Origin: Bacillota bacterium
Lineage (GTDB): Bacteria; Bacillota; Clostridia; Lachnospirales; Cellulosilyticaceae
Length of the DNA: 7,798 nucleotides
NCBI GenBank assembly: GCA_023457875.1
Contig: JAEXBC010000424.1
Coordinates: 1-7,798, forward strand
Direction of reading: 5' to 3'
Shown: positions 1 to 6,419 of the stretch, one piece after another
Position numbering within the stretch: position 1 is the stretch's first letter
How the letters are laid out: the number at the start of each line of letters is the position of its first letter
Made by a program: the position numbers and the translations under genes
Notes under the pieces: model-generated
What the model was told of the DNA's origin: nothing
Seen by the model: only the letters and a program-made list of their open reading frames with translations
Database searches by the model: none

Positions 1-323
1 AAAGAATAGATACCTTTGTAAATGAACTTCCAACTTTCTTTATCGGTATAGGTGTCGTGTTTTTAGTACTTATACTATTAATTATTATTTTGATGATATT
101 AGGAAGTATTATGGATTCTACTAATAAAAAAGAAAAAAAAACAGCTTTGATTGAGCGTGATCAAGTACAAAATGAATTAGCAGCTACAGTTGAAAATGTA
201 AGTGTTCAAGATGAAACTGAACTTATTGCAGTCATTACGGCAGTTATTGCAGCTAGTTTGGGAACCACTAGCGATACATTATGTGTGCGATCATTAAGAA
301 AAGTTCAAAGAAAATCACTTTAA
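1..323 (+). CDS. oadG: OadG-family small membrane subunit of a Na+-pumping decarboxylase (5' partial)
   Basis: The reading frame is open from the left edge (first whole codon at 3) to the TAA at 321-323, giving 106 visible residues; the true start lies outside the window. A GTG at 57 is in frame but sits inside the transmembrane segment, so it is unlikely to be the start. The visible protein has a short lead, one hydrophobic helix at about residues 12-37 (GIGVVFLVLILL core), a charged Lys-rich cytoplasmic stretch, and a C-terminal module reading DETELIAVITAVIAASLGTT followed by a basic VRSLRKV tail. Single helix, acidic linker and the 'E-L-V/I-A-V-I-x-A-x-I-A' tail are typical of OadG/gamma subunits (Pfam OAD_gamma), which anchor and assemble the alpha and beta subunits. 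The position just before BCCP and oadB genes fits this. It could equally be the delta subunit of a methylmalonyl-CoA decarboxylase; the two are hard to tell apart by sequence. Confidence 0.85.
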   Translation, partial: RIDTFVNELPTFFIGIGVVFLVLILLIIILMILGSIMDSTNKKEKKTALIERDQVQNELAATVENVSVQDETELIAVITAVIAASLGTTSDTLCVRSLRKVQRKSL

Positions 324-340
324 CATAGGAGGGTAAGTTA

Positions 341-715
341 ATGAGAAAATTTCAAGTATCTGTAAATGGAAATTCATATGAAGTAGAAGTAGAAGAAATA
401 GGTAAAGGCTCTAGTATAAGTAGTGTTACAGCACCAGTAGCACCAACTCCTGTTGCGCCTAAAGCAGCATCAGCACCAGTTCAAGCACCAAGTGCTCAAG
501 GTAGTATTAAAATCGTTGCACCAATGCCGGGTAAAATCGTTGATGTAAAAGTAAGTGTTGGTCAGAGCGTAAAACAAAACGATTTAGTAGCTGTTCTTGA
601 AGCTATGAAAATGGAAAACGAAATATTTGCAACAGCTTCTGGAACTGTAACTTCTGTTAATGTATCAGCAGGTTCATCTGTTGAAACAAACGATGTTATT
701 ATTACACTTAACTAG
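341..715 (+). CDS. Biotin carboxyl carrier protein of a decarboxylase/transcarboxylase
   Basis: This 124-residue soluble carrier holds biotin and shuttles carboxyl groups between the carboxyltransferase and the membrane beta subunit. The N-terminus (MRKFQVSVNGNSYEVEVEEI) is the usual lead of short BCCPs. A flexible Ala/Pro linker follows (about residues 31-52), then a biotinyl domain at about 55-124. The biotinylation motif EAMKMENE is present, with Lys90 as the expected modified residue, and the matching second half (GTVTSVNVSAGSSVETNDVIITL) is complete. Length and layout resemble the 1.3S subunit of Propionibacterium transcarboxylase and the MmdC/GcdC carriers rather than the AccB of fatty acid synthesis, which has a longer N-terminus. 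AGGAGGG at 327-333 lies 7 bases before the ATG. It follows oadG by 17 bases and precedes oadB by 35. The free carrier explains why the downstream carboxyltransferase has no biotin domain. Family names such as gcdC or mmdC would fit, but the substrate is not proven. Confidence 0.93.
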   Translation: MRKFQVSVNGNSYEVEVEEIGKGSSISSVTAPVAPTPVAPKAASAPVQAPSAQGSIKIVAPMPGKIVDVKVSVGQSVKQNDLVAVLEAMKMENEIFATASGTVTSVNVSAGSSVETNDVIITLN

Positions 716-750
716 TTCCAGACCATTAAATATAAGGAGGAACAACACGT

Positions 751-1911
751 ATGATCGATAAACTTTTATCCGCCATAACTGGGCTTGCAGGCGATTCAGG
801 TATTGCAACCATTATAACAACAGATGGTGGTTGGAAATATCTTATCATGATTGCAGTAGCGTGCTTTTTACTTTATTTAGCTATTGCAAAAGGATTTGAA
901 CCTTTATTACTTGTGCCTATAGCCTTTGGTATGCTTATGGTTAACTTGCCAGGAACAGAAATTTATGTTCATGGAGAAACGATAGAGGAATCAACTGGGT
1001 TACTATATTATTTAGGCTTAGGTAAAGATTTGGGTATTTTTCCACCGCTTATCTTTATTGGAGTTGGAGCTATGACGGACTTTGGTCCACTTATTGCTAA
1101 TCCCAAAAGCTTTATTTTAGGCGGAGCTGCTCAGTTTGGAATCTTTTTTGCTTTCTTAGGCGCACTTTTACTTGGCTTTGATCCAAAAGAAGCTTCGTCA
1201 ATTGGTATCATTGGTGGGGCAGATGGTCCAACAGCTATTTACTTGACGACAAAACTTGCGCCTCATTTACTAGGTAGTATTGCAGTAGCGGCTTATTCCT
1301 ATATGGCACTTGTACCTGTTATCCAGCCACCTATTATGAGAGCGCTTACTACAAAAGAAGAACGTATGATTAAGATGGAACAATTAAGACAAGTATCTCG
1401 TCTTGAAAAAATTGTATTCCCAGTTGCAGTTACTATTATTGTTACCTTGATTTTACCTTCAGCAGGAAGCTTGGTAGGTATGTTGATGTTCGGTAACTTA
1501 TTAAAAGAAGCAGGTTGTACAAGTCGTTTAGCGGAAGTAGCAAGTAATGGTTTAATGTCTACTATTACGATTATGTTAGGTCTTGTTGTTGGAGCAACCA
1601 CTTCCGCAGACACTTTTTTAAATGCTGGCACACTCTTTATTCTCGTGTTAGGACTCACTGCTTTCTGTATAGGAACGGCTGCTGGAGTGATATTTGGAAA
1701 AATCATGTGTCACTTAAGTGGTAAGAAAATCAATCCACTTATTGGTTCAGCAGGTGTTTCAGCCGTACCTATGGCAGCACGTGTATCCCAAAAAGTTGGA
1801 CAAGAGGAATGCCCAAGCAACTTCCTTTTAATGCATGCAATGGGGCCAAACGTAGCAGGTGTTATTGGTTCAGCTATTGCTGCGGGTATCTTATTATCTA
1901 TTTATGGTTAA
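751..1911 (+). CDS. oadB: Sodium ion-translocating decarboxylase, beta subunit
   Basis: This integral membrane protein (386 residues) decarboxylates carboxybiotin and couples the energy to Na+ export. It is hydrophobic throughout, with roughly nine or more membrane segments. Family signatures are clear: [11 protein letters not shown] around Asp158, the residue matching the essential Na+/proton-site Asp203 of Klebsiella Oad[15 protein letters not shown] with Tyr184, at the same 26-residue distance as Klebsiella Tyr229; [10 protein letters not shown] in a late helix; and the C-terminal [15 protein letters not shown] helix. The length is close to the short MmdB/GcdB beta subunits and shorter than enterobacterial OadB (about 430), whose N-terminus is longer. 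The start is supported by AAGGAGG at 734-740, 10 bases upstream of the ATG. The beta family is shared by oxaloacetate, methylmalonyl-CoA, glutaconyl-CoA and malonate decarboxylases, so the symbol names the family and not a proven substrate. No frameshift or missing key residue is seen. Confidence 0.95.
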   Translation: MIDKLLSAITGLAGDSGIATIITTDGGWKYLIMIAVACFLLYLAIAKGFEPLLLVPIAFGMLMVNLPGTEIYVHGETIEESTGLLYYLGLGKDLGIFPPLIFIGVGAMTDFGPLIANPKSFILGGAAQFGIFFAFLGALLLGFDPKEASSIGIIGGADGPTAIYLTTKLAPHLLGSIAVAAYSYMALVPVIQPPIMRALTTKEERMIKMEQLRQVSRLEKIVFPVAVTIIVTLILPSAGSLVGMLMFGNLLKEAGCTSRLAEVASNGLMSTITIMLGLVVGATTSADTFLNAGTLFILVLGLTAFCIGTAAGVIFGKIMCHLSGKKINPLIGSAGVSAVPMAARVSQKVGQEECPSNFLLMHAMGPNVAGVIGSAIAAGILLSIYG

Positions 1912-1950
1912 TCATATGAATAAGCTTATTTGATAGGAATATATAACATA

Positions 1951-1955
1951 GGAGG
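1951..1955 (+). promoter_or_regulatory. Ribosome binding site fixing the carboxyltransferase start
   Basis: GGAGG lies 7 bases before the ATG at 1963. An in-frame TTG at 1930 would put this strong site inside the coding region and has no comparable site of its own, so 1963 is the better start. Confidence 0.85.
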
Positions 1956-1962
1956 TTATGAG

Positions 1963-3378
1963 ATGGCTAATATTAATCCTAAGCCAGTTAAAATAATGGA
2001 CACAACGCTTCGTGATGCCCATCAATCATTAATTGCAACAAGAATGACAACTGAGCAACTTTTACCTATTGTTTCTAAGATGGATAAGGTTGGTTTTCAT
2101 GCATTAGAAGTATGGGGAGGCGCAACCTTTGATGCATGTTTGCGTTTCTTAAAAGAAGATCCATGGGAAAGATTGCGTAAAATCAAAGACCACGCGCCTA
2201 ATACACCTCTTCAAATGTTATTTAGAGGGCAAAATATTTTAGGCTATCGTCATTATGCTGATGACGTTGTTGAATACTTTGTACAAAAAAGTGTAGCAAA
2301 TGGTATTGATAATATTCGTATCTTTGATGCCCTTAACGATATGCGTAATTTACAAACAGCTGTAAAGGCAGCTAATAAAGAAAAAGCACATGCGCAAGTT
2401 GCAATTTCATATACAATTAGTGATGTACATACCATCGACTATTATGTGAAACTTGCAAAAGAAATCGAAGAAATGGGTGCAAATTCAATTTGTATTAAGG
2501 ATATGGCAGGTTTACTAGTACCCTATCAAGCTGCCGAGCTTGTTGGCGCACTTAAAGAAGCTGTACCAAATCTTCCTATTCAGCTTCATACCCACTATAC
2601 CAGTGGTGTAGCTTCAATGACCTATCTTAAAGCTATTGAAGCAGGCTGCGATATCATTGATACAGCTATGTCTCCATTTGCAATGGGTACCTCTCAACCA
2701 GCAACAGAAGTACTTGTAAAAACCTTTGAAGGTACCCCATATGATACAGGTATTGATCCTGAATCACTTAATGAAATCACAGAGTACTTTAGACCAATGA
2801 GACAAAAAGCACTTGAAAGTGGTTTAATGAGTACAAAGGTACTGGAAGTGGATATTAATACTCTTCGTTATCAAGTTCCAGGTGGTATGCTTTCTAATCT
2901 TGTGTCACAGCTTAAAGAACAAGGGGCATCAGATAAATTTGATGAAGTACTTAAAGAAATCCCAAGAGTACGTGCTGACTTTGGTTACTTACCACTTGTT
3001 ACACCTACAAGCCAGATTGTTGGTACGCAAGCAGTACTTAATGTACTAGCAGGTGAACGCTATAAGATGGTATCAAAAGAATCAAAGGGTATTGTAAAAG
3101 GTGAATACGGACAAACACCAGTACCTATTGACGATGATTTTGCTAAAAAGATTATTGGTGACGAAAAACGTATTACTTGTAGACCAGCAGATCTTATAGA
3201 GCCAGAGCTTGCTAAGCTTGAGAAGGAAATGGAAATGTATAAAGAACAAGATGAAGATGTTTTATCTTATGCTCTATTCCCACAAGTAGCAGTTGAGTTC
3301 TTCAAGTATAGAGAAGCACAAAAAACAAAGATAGATCCTAAGATGGCAGATGTTAAAAATGCTGCTTATCCAGTATAA
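1963..3378 (+). CDS. oadA: Biotin-dependent carboxyltransferase (oxaloacetate decarboxylase alpha / pyruvate carboxylase subunit B type)
   Basis: This cytoplasmic enzyme (471 residues from the ATG at 1963) moves a carboxyl group between an oxo-acid (oxaloacetate/pyruvate) and biotin. The N-terminal DRE-TIM metallolyase-like barrel opens with MDTTLRDAHQS (Asp18 is a metal ligand). SICIKDMAG carries Lys179, the expected carboxylated lysine, and QLHTHYTSG carries His209 and His211, the other two ligands. The Asp18-Lys179 spacing matches that of transcarboxylase 5S (Asp23-Lys184). A conserved PYC/OADA domain fills about residues 290-460 (LRYQVPGGMLSNLVSQL; GYLPLVTPTSQIVG). The protein stops shortly after this domain, so the C-terminal biotin domain found in Klebsiella OadA (about 595 residues) is absent; the carrier encoded at 341-715 must replace it. 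It is the last gene of the operon, 51 bases after oadB, followed by a strong terminator. Oxaloacetate decarboxylase alpha, pyruvate carboxylase B and transcarboxylase 5S cannot be separated by sequence alone. Confidence 0.93.
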   Translation: MANINPKPVKIMDTTLRDAHQSLIATRMTTEQLLPIVSKMDKVGFHALEVWGGATFDACLRFLKEDPWERLRKIKDHAPNTPLQMLFRGQNILGYRHYADDVVEYFVQKSVANGIDNIRIFDALNDMRNLQTAVKAANKEKAHAQVAISYTISDVHTIDYYVKLAKEIEEMGANSICIKDMAGLLVPYQAAELVGALKEAVPNLPIQLHTHYTSGVASMTYLKAIEAGCDIIDTAMSPFAMGTSQPATEVLVKTFEGTPYDTGIDPESLNEITEYFRPMRQKALESGLMSTKVLEVDINTLRYQVPGGMLSNLVSQLKEQGASDKFDEVLKEIPRVRADFGYLPLVTPTSQIVGTQAVLNVLAGERYKMVSKESKGIVKGEYGQTPVPIDDDFAKKIIGDEKRITCRPADLIEPELAKLEKEMEMYKEQDEDVLSYALFPQVAVEFFKYREAQKTKIDPKMADVKNAAYPV

Positions 3379-3391
3379 TCTATAACTTTAT

Positions 3392-3434
3392 AAGGATATT
3401 TAGAAGGTCAGAGACATTCTAGATATCCTTTTTT
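3392..3434 (+). terminator. Intrinsic terminator after the decarboxylase operon
   Basis: AAGGATATTTAGAA (3392-3405) pairs with TTCTAGATATCCTT (3417-3430) as a 14-bp stem with one G-U pair and an 11-base loop. A run of six T (3429-3434) ends the stem. It lies 13 bases past the oadA stop and separates the operon from the rpiR promoter. Confidence 0.93.
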
Positions 3435-3506
3435 ATTAGGCAGAAATAAGCAAGTGATTAAATAGCATAATAGAATACATATACTATATGAAAAATGAGG
3501 AACAAT

Positions 3507-3520
3507 TTGTTTTAAAACAA
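3507..3520. promoter_or_regulatory. Perfect 14-bp palindrome, candidate operator in the rpiR promoter
   Basis: TTGTTTTAAAACAA is its own reverse complement. It covers the -35 and most of the spacer, so a dimeric protein bound here would block RNA polymerase. The gene directly downstream encodes an RpiR-family HTH protein, which makes autoregulation a reasonable guess. The binding protein is not known from the sequence, and the site is AT-rich. Confidence 0.5.
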
Positions 3521-3534
3521 GATTATGATATAAT
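3507..3534 (+). promoter_or_regulatory. Sigma-A-type promoter with extended -10 for the rpiR operon
   Basis: A perfect TATAAT (3529-3534) is preceded by TG one base upstream (3526-3527), an extended -10. TTGTTT at 3507-3512 is a moderate -35 with 16-bp spacing. Transcription would start near 3541, about 40 bases before the rpiR ATG. It lies in the only sizeable gap of the window (3379-3582). Sequence inference only. Confidence 0.78.
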
Positions 3535-3582
3535 AGGGTGAGTAATGCTATTTAGGAAGTTCCAAAAGAAAGGATTTATCAA

Positions 3583-4494
3583 ATGAATAAGAATGATTTG
3601 ATTTATAGAATTCAAAAAAATATGCCTAAGTTAAGTAAGGGGCAGAAGCTTATTGCTAACTATATCGTAGAGCATTATGAAAAGGCTGTTTATTTAACTG
3701 CAGCTAAATTAGGTGCCATTGTAGGGGTAAGTGAATCCACAGTGGTACGTTTTGCTAATGAGCTAGGTTACGATGGTTATCCAAAATTTCAAAATGCCTT
3801 AGAAGATCTTGTAAAAAGTAAGCTGACAGCGATGCAGCGTCTAGAGGTAACAACTGACCGTATCAATACCAAGAAGGTATTAAAGAGTGTCTTACAAATG
3901 GATGAAGACAAAATACGTATCACAAGAGAGCAAATTGATGAGGAGGCCTTTGATCAGGCCATTGACCAAATCATTAAGGCAAAAACCATTTATATTCTTG
4001 GGGTACGAAGCTGTGCAGGACTTTCTAGCTTTTTAGGTTTTTATCTTAATATAATATTTGATAACATAAAAATTATAAATACCAATAGCGTCAGCGAAAT
4101 GTTTGAAGCTATTCACCGTATCAATGAAGAGGATGTTGTCATTGGAATTAGTTTTCCACGTTATTCTAAGCGGGTTATGAAATGTCTTGAATTTGCTCAA
4201 AGTAAAAAGGCAAAAGTCATTGCCATTACTGATAGTTATATTTCTCCTATAGCCAGCTATTCGGACTATGCGCTTATTGGCTCCAGTGAAATGGTATCCT
4301 TTGTAGACTCCTTAGTGGCACCGCTTAGCATTATCAATGCCATTATTGTAGCCATAAGCTTAAAAAAGAAGGATGAAATTGCTGAAAATCTAGAGAACCT
4401 AGAGAATATTTGGGTAGAGTTTGAGGTGTACGATAATTCTGAACGCGAGTTATGGAGTATGCCAGAAGATAATCAAAAAGAAAAATTTGACTAA
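3583..4494 (+). CDS. RpiR (MurR) family transcriptional regulator with SIS domain
   Basis: This 303-residue DNA-binding regulator has the standard two-domain RpiR layout. The N-terminal HTH_6 domain (about residues 3-78) includes LSKGQKLIANYIVEHYEKA and the recognition helix region VGVSESTVVRFANELGYDGY. The C-terminal SIS fold (about 120-250) has the phosphosugar-binding style stretches IYILGVRSCAGLSSF (137-150) and VVIGISFPRYSKRVMKCLEF, followed by KAKVIAITDSYISPIASYSD. SIS domains usually bind phosphorylated sugars or amino sugars, so the protein should switch on or off with such a ligand, but the ligand cannot be read from the sequence and no sugar gene is adjacent. The start is supported by AAAGGA at 3569-3574, 8 bases before the ATG. 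It is the first gene of a run in which aroH follows by 13 bases. A possible self-binding site sits in its promoter. Confidence 0.93.
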   Translation: MNKNDLIYRIQKNMPKLSKGQKLIANYIVEHYEKAVYLTAAKLGAIVGVSESTVVRFANELGYDGYPKFQNALEDLVKSKLTAMQRLEVTTDRINTKKVLKSVLQMDEDKIRITREQIDEEAFDQAIDQIIKAKTIYILGVRSCAGLSSFLGFYLNIIFDNIKIINTNSVSEMFEAIHRINEEDVVIGISFPRYSKRVMKCLEFAQSKKAKVIAITDSYISPIASYSDYALIGSSEMVSFVDSLVAPLSIINAIIVAISLKKKDEIAENLENLENIWVEFEVYDNSERELWSMPEDNQKEKFD

Positions 4495-4499
4495 AAGGA
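4495..4499 (+). promoter_or_regulatory. Ribosome binding site fixing the aroH start
   Basis: AAGGA lies just after the rpiR stop and 8 bases before the ATG at 4508. An in-frame ATG at 4499 overlaps this site and is too close to use it; starts further upstream would lie inside rpiR. Confidence 0.7.
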
Positions 4500-4507
4500 T
4501 GGTAGAG

Positions 4508-4891
4508 ATGGGCATAGTAAGTATACGTGGCGCAATTACTGTAGCTAAGAATAGCAAAGAGGATATTTTAGAGGCAACAAGAGAGTTATTAATGGCAATA
4601 ATTGAGGCGAATCAGATAGAACGTCAAAATATTATTCAGATTCATTTTAGTGCGACAAAGGATTTAGATGCTGCCTATCCAGCTGTGGCTGCTAGAGCAA
4701 TAGGTTTAACAGGTACTTCACTCATGTGCTTTCAAGAAATGTATGTAGTGGGCTCACTAGAGCAGTGTATTAGGGCAAGTGTACTTGTGAATCAGGAGGG
4801 GCTTGAACGTATAGGTGTCAAGCATCAATACTTAAAGGGTGCGGCAGTATTAAGGCCAGATTTGGCGAATAAGGAGAATAAAGATGAATAA
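4508..4891 (+). CDS. aroH: Chorismate mutase, AroH type
   Basis: This monofunctional, trimeric chorismate mutase converts chorismate to prephenate, the branch step to phenylalanine and tyrosine. From the ATG at 4508 it has 127 residues, the length of Bacillus subtilis AroH. Active-site residues known from that enzyme can be placed: Arg7 in SIRGAITV, Tyr57 (Phe in B. subtilis) and Arg63 after FSATKDLDAAYPA, Cys74 and Glu77 in LMCFQEM, Arg89 in GSLEQCIRA, Tyr108 and Arg116. Numbers agree with the B. subtilis residues to within one position. The C-terminal tail is short and charged. Longer starts would add residues overlapping rpiR and lack homology to the family's N-terminus. The end overlaps the cmk start by 8 bases, which suggests translational coupling. 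No other aromatic amino acid genes are nearby, so it appears as a lone pathway gene in a mixed operon. Confidence 0.93.
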   Translation: MGIVSIRGAITVAKNSKEDILEATRELLMAIIEANQIERQNIIQIHFSATKDLDAAYPAVAARAIGLTGTSLMCFQEMYVVGSLEQCIRASVLVNQEGLERIGVKHQYLKGAAVLRPDLANKENKDE

Positions 4892-5552
4892 TTTTTCAAT
4901 TGCAATAGATGGACCTGCTGGTGCAGGAAAAAGTAGCATTGCTAAAGAGCTGGCAAGAAGCCTTAATTGCATTTATATTGATACAGGGGCAATGTACCGC
5001 TCTGTTGGCTTTTATTGCATTAGCCATGGCATTGATTATTTAGATGAAACATCAGTGAATGGGTGTTTAGAGCATATTCAACTTAGATTAGCGCTTTCAG
5101 AGGAAGGGCAACAAATCTTTTTAAATGAAGAAAATGTGAGTTTGTCGATTAGAAATGATGCGGTAGCGGCGGCAGCTTCTAAGGTAGCCACCTATGAAGC
5201 AGTAAGATGTAAAATGGTAAATTTGCAGCAGCAAATGGCTATCCACCAATCAGTGGTAATGGATGGAAGAGATATTGGAACTGTGGTTTTACCTCATGCC
5301 ACCCTTAAGGTTTTCTTAACAGCCACTGTAGAGGAAAGGGCTAATCGTCGATATAAGGAATATATTGAAAAAGGCTATGAGGCAGATTTGCAGCAGCTAA
5401 AAAATGAGATTATAAAGCGTGATGAGCAGGATACTACTCGGTTAATTTCTCCACTAAAAAAAGCAGAAGATGCCATTGAAATCGATACATCCGATTTGAC
5501 TATTGAAGAGATTGTTAACGAAATTATGACTATACTAAGACAACGTATATAG
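4884..5552 (+). CDS. cmk: Cytidylate (CMP/dCMP) kinase
   Basis: This cytoplasmic nucleoside monophosphate kinase phosphorylates CMP and dCMP to the diphosphates using ATP. The 222-residue length is normal for the bacterial family. The P-loop is GPAGAGKSS (10-18), and YIDTGAMYRSVGFY (31-44) is the characteristic following segment. The CMP-binding insert lies at about 60-110. DGRDIGTVVLP (127-137) is the second signature, RANRRYKEY (152-160) supplies the lid-region arginines, and RDEQDTTR (179-186) with SPL (189-191) matches the conserved RD..D..R..SPL motif of Cmk. AAGGAG at 4871-4876 lies 7 bases before the ATG and within aroH. It is followed by ispH after 11 bases, a cmk-ispH neighbourhood familiar in clostridia. 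Confidence 0.96.
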   Translation: MNNFSIAIDGPAGAGKSSIAKELARSLNCIYIDTGAMYRSVGFYCISHGIDYLDETSVNGCLEHIQLRLALSEEGQQIFLNEENVSLSIRNDAVAAAASKVATYEAVRCKMVNLQQQMAIHQSVVMDGRDIGTVVLPHATLKVFLTATVEERANRRYKEYIEKGYEADLQQLKNEIIKRDEQDTTRLISPLKKAEDAIEIDTSDLTIEEIVNEIMTILRQRI

Positions 5553-5556
5553 GAGG
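5551..5556 (+). promoter_or_regulatory. Ribosome binding site for the TTG start of ispH
   Basis: AGGAGG overlaps the end of cmk (TAG at 5550-5552) and lies 7 bases before a TTG at 5564. No ATG is present at the expected N-terminus, so this strong site supports TTG initiation. Confidence 0.8.
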
Positions 5557-5563
5557 AAAAGGT

Positions 5564-6406
5564 TTGGAGATTATAATTGCAAAAACAGCAGGTTTTTGTT
5601 TTGGTGTAAAACGTGCTGTGGAGTTAGCCTTTGCAAATCAAAATATAGAGGGTACGTATACCTTTGGCCCGATCATTCATAATGAGGTCGTAACTGGGCA
5701 GCTAGAGGAAAAGGGCATTTATGTTATTGATGATATAGAGAATAAAGCTGTTAAAAACCTTATTATACGTTCTCATGGGGTAAGTCCAAATATTTATGAG
5801 GAAAGTGCAAAAAGAAATATAAAAGTGATTGATGCAACCTGCCCATATGTTAAGAAGATTCATGATCTTGTCAAGGTATATCATCAAAAGGGTTATGGCA
5901 TTATTATTGCAGGAAATAAGCAGCATCCAGAGGTTCAAGGCATTAATGGGTGGGCAGATAATCGTTGTTTGATTGTTAAAGATGCAAATGAATTAAAGGC
6001 AAGTATGCATCAACTGACCAAGGACCATTATTTATTGGTTGCCCAAACAACTTACAAAAAAGAAGTGGTGGACGAAATGGTAGAATGGCTTAAAATGATG
6101 ACTATTCATTTTGAGTATGTCAATACCATTTGTAATGCAACAAGGCAGAGACAAGAAGAAGTTGTTCAAATCGCTAAAAAGGTGGACGTGATGCTTATAT
6201 TAGGTAGCAAAAACAGTTCTAATTCCCAAAAGCTTTTTGAGATTAGTCAGAAATACTGCAAAAGAAGCTATTTTATATCAGATTTATCTGAGCTTGATAG
6301 CTACATGGTAGAATTATGCAACAAAGTCGGCATTACTGCAGGGGCTTCCACACCGGAATCGGTGATTGCCCAGGTGGTTAAATATTTAGAACAATTAGAG
6401 ACATAA
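5564..6406 (+). CDS. ispH: 4-hydroxy-3-methylbut-2-enyl diphosphate reductase (IspH/LytB)
   Basis: This cytoplasmic iron-sulfur enzyme carries out the last step of the MEP pathway, reducing HMBPP to IPP and DMAPP. The protein has 280 residues. The three cysteines that hold the Fe-S cluster are present: Cys12 in AGFCFGVKRA, Cys93 in DATCPYV and Cys190 in NTICNATRQRQ. Substrate-site residues are also visible: His39 in IIHNEVV, His71 in RSHGV, His121 and Glu123 in HPEVQG, Thr162/Thr163 in AQTTYKK, the SKNSSNS segment at about 215-221, and GASTPESVI near the end. Initiation is at TTG, fixed by the ribosome binding site and by the MEIIIAKTAGFCFGV N-terminus. Many clostridial IspH proteins are fused to ribosomal protein S1 repeats; this one ends as a plain IspH, and cheR follows after 13 bases. 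Confidence 0.96.
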   Translation: MEIIIAKTAGFCFGVKRAVELAFANQNIEGTYTFGPIIHNEVVTGQLEEKGIYVIDDIENKAVKNLIIRSHGVSPNIYEESAKRNIKVIDATCPYVKKIHDLVKVYHQKGYGIIIAGNKQHPEVQGINGWADNRCLIVKDANELKASMHQLTKDHYLLVAQTTYKKEVVDEMVEWLKMMTIHFEYVNTICNATRQRQEEVVQIAKKVDVMLILGSKNSSNSQKLFEISQKYCKRSYFISDLSELDSYMVELCNKVGITAGASTPESVIAQVVKYLEQLET

Positions 6407-6419
6407 AGGGGAAAAGCCA

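Larger units (their letters stand above)
3459..3554. repeat. 10-bp inverted repeat flanking the rpiR promoter
   Basis: TAAATAGCAT (3459-3468) is the exact reverse complement of ATGCTATTTA (3545-3554). The two arms lie 76 bases apart and bracket the promoter and its palindrome. They could be paired protein-binding sites or chance in AT-rich DNA. The rest of the 3435-3582 gap shows no gene or riboswitch that I can recognise. Confidence 0.3.

Noticed and set aside
1299..1706. Open frame of 135 codons on the minus strand
   Set aside because: It lies wholly antisense to the well-supported decarboxylase beta-subunit gene, has no ribosome binding site and shows no recognisable motifs.
1919..1930. 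Perfect palindrome AATAAGCTTATT between oadB and oadA
   Set aside because: It has only a short AT-rich stem with no T-run after it, so it is not a terminator; with no promoter nearby an operator role is unsupported. Chance is likely at this base composition.
2253..2435. Short minus-strand open frame
   Set aside because: It is antisense to the carboxyltransferase barrel, where all conserved motifs read on the plus strand; composition is that of a shadow frame.
3478..3490. Near-palindrome CATATACTATATG in the rpiR upstream gap
   Set aside because: It is composed of alternating AT and too simple to stand apart from background, unlike the TTGTTTTAAAACAA site.
3379..3582. Possible riboswitch or small RNA in the largest intergenic gap
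   Set aside because: Apart from the terminator hairpin, promoter and simple palindromes I see no conserved riboswitch core or further stable structure.
4421..4507. Longer aroH reading frame overlapping the end of rpiR
   Set aside because: The extra residues do not match the AroH N-terminus, and the ribosome binding site at 4495-4499 fits the ATG at 4508, which gives the standard 127-residue protein.
5702..5938. Minus-strand open frame of 78 codons
   Set aside because: It lies inside ispH between its first and second halves and has no supporting signals.
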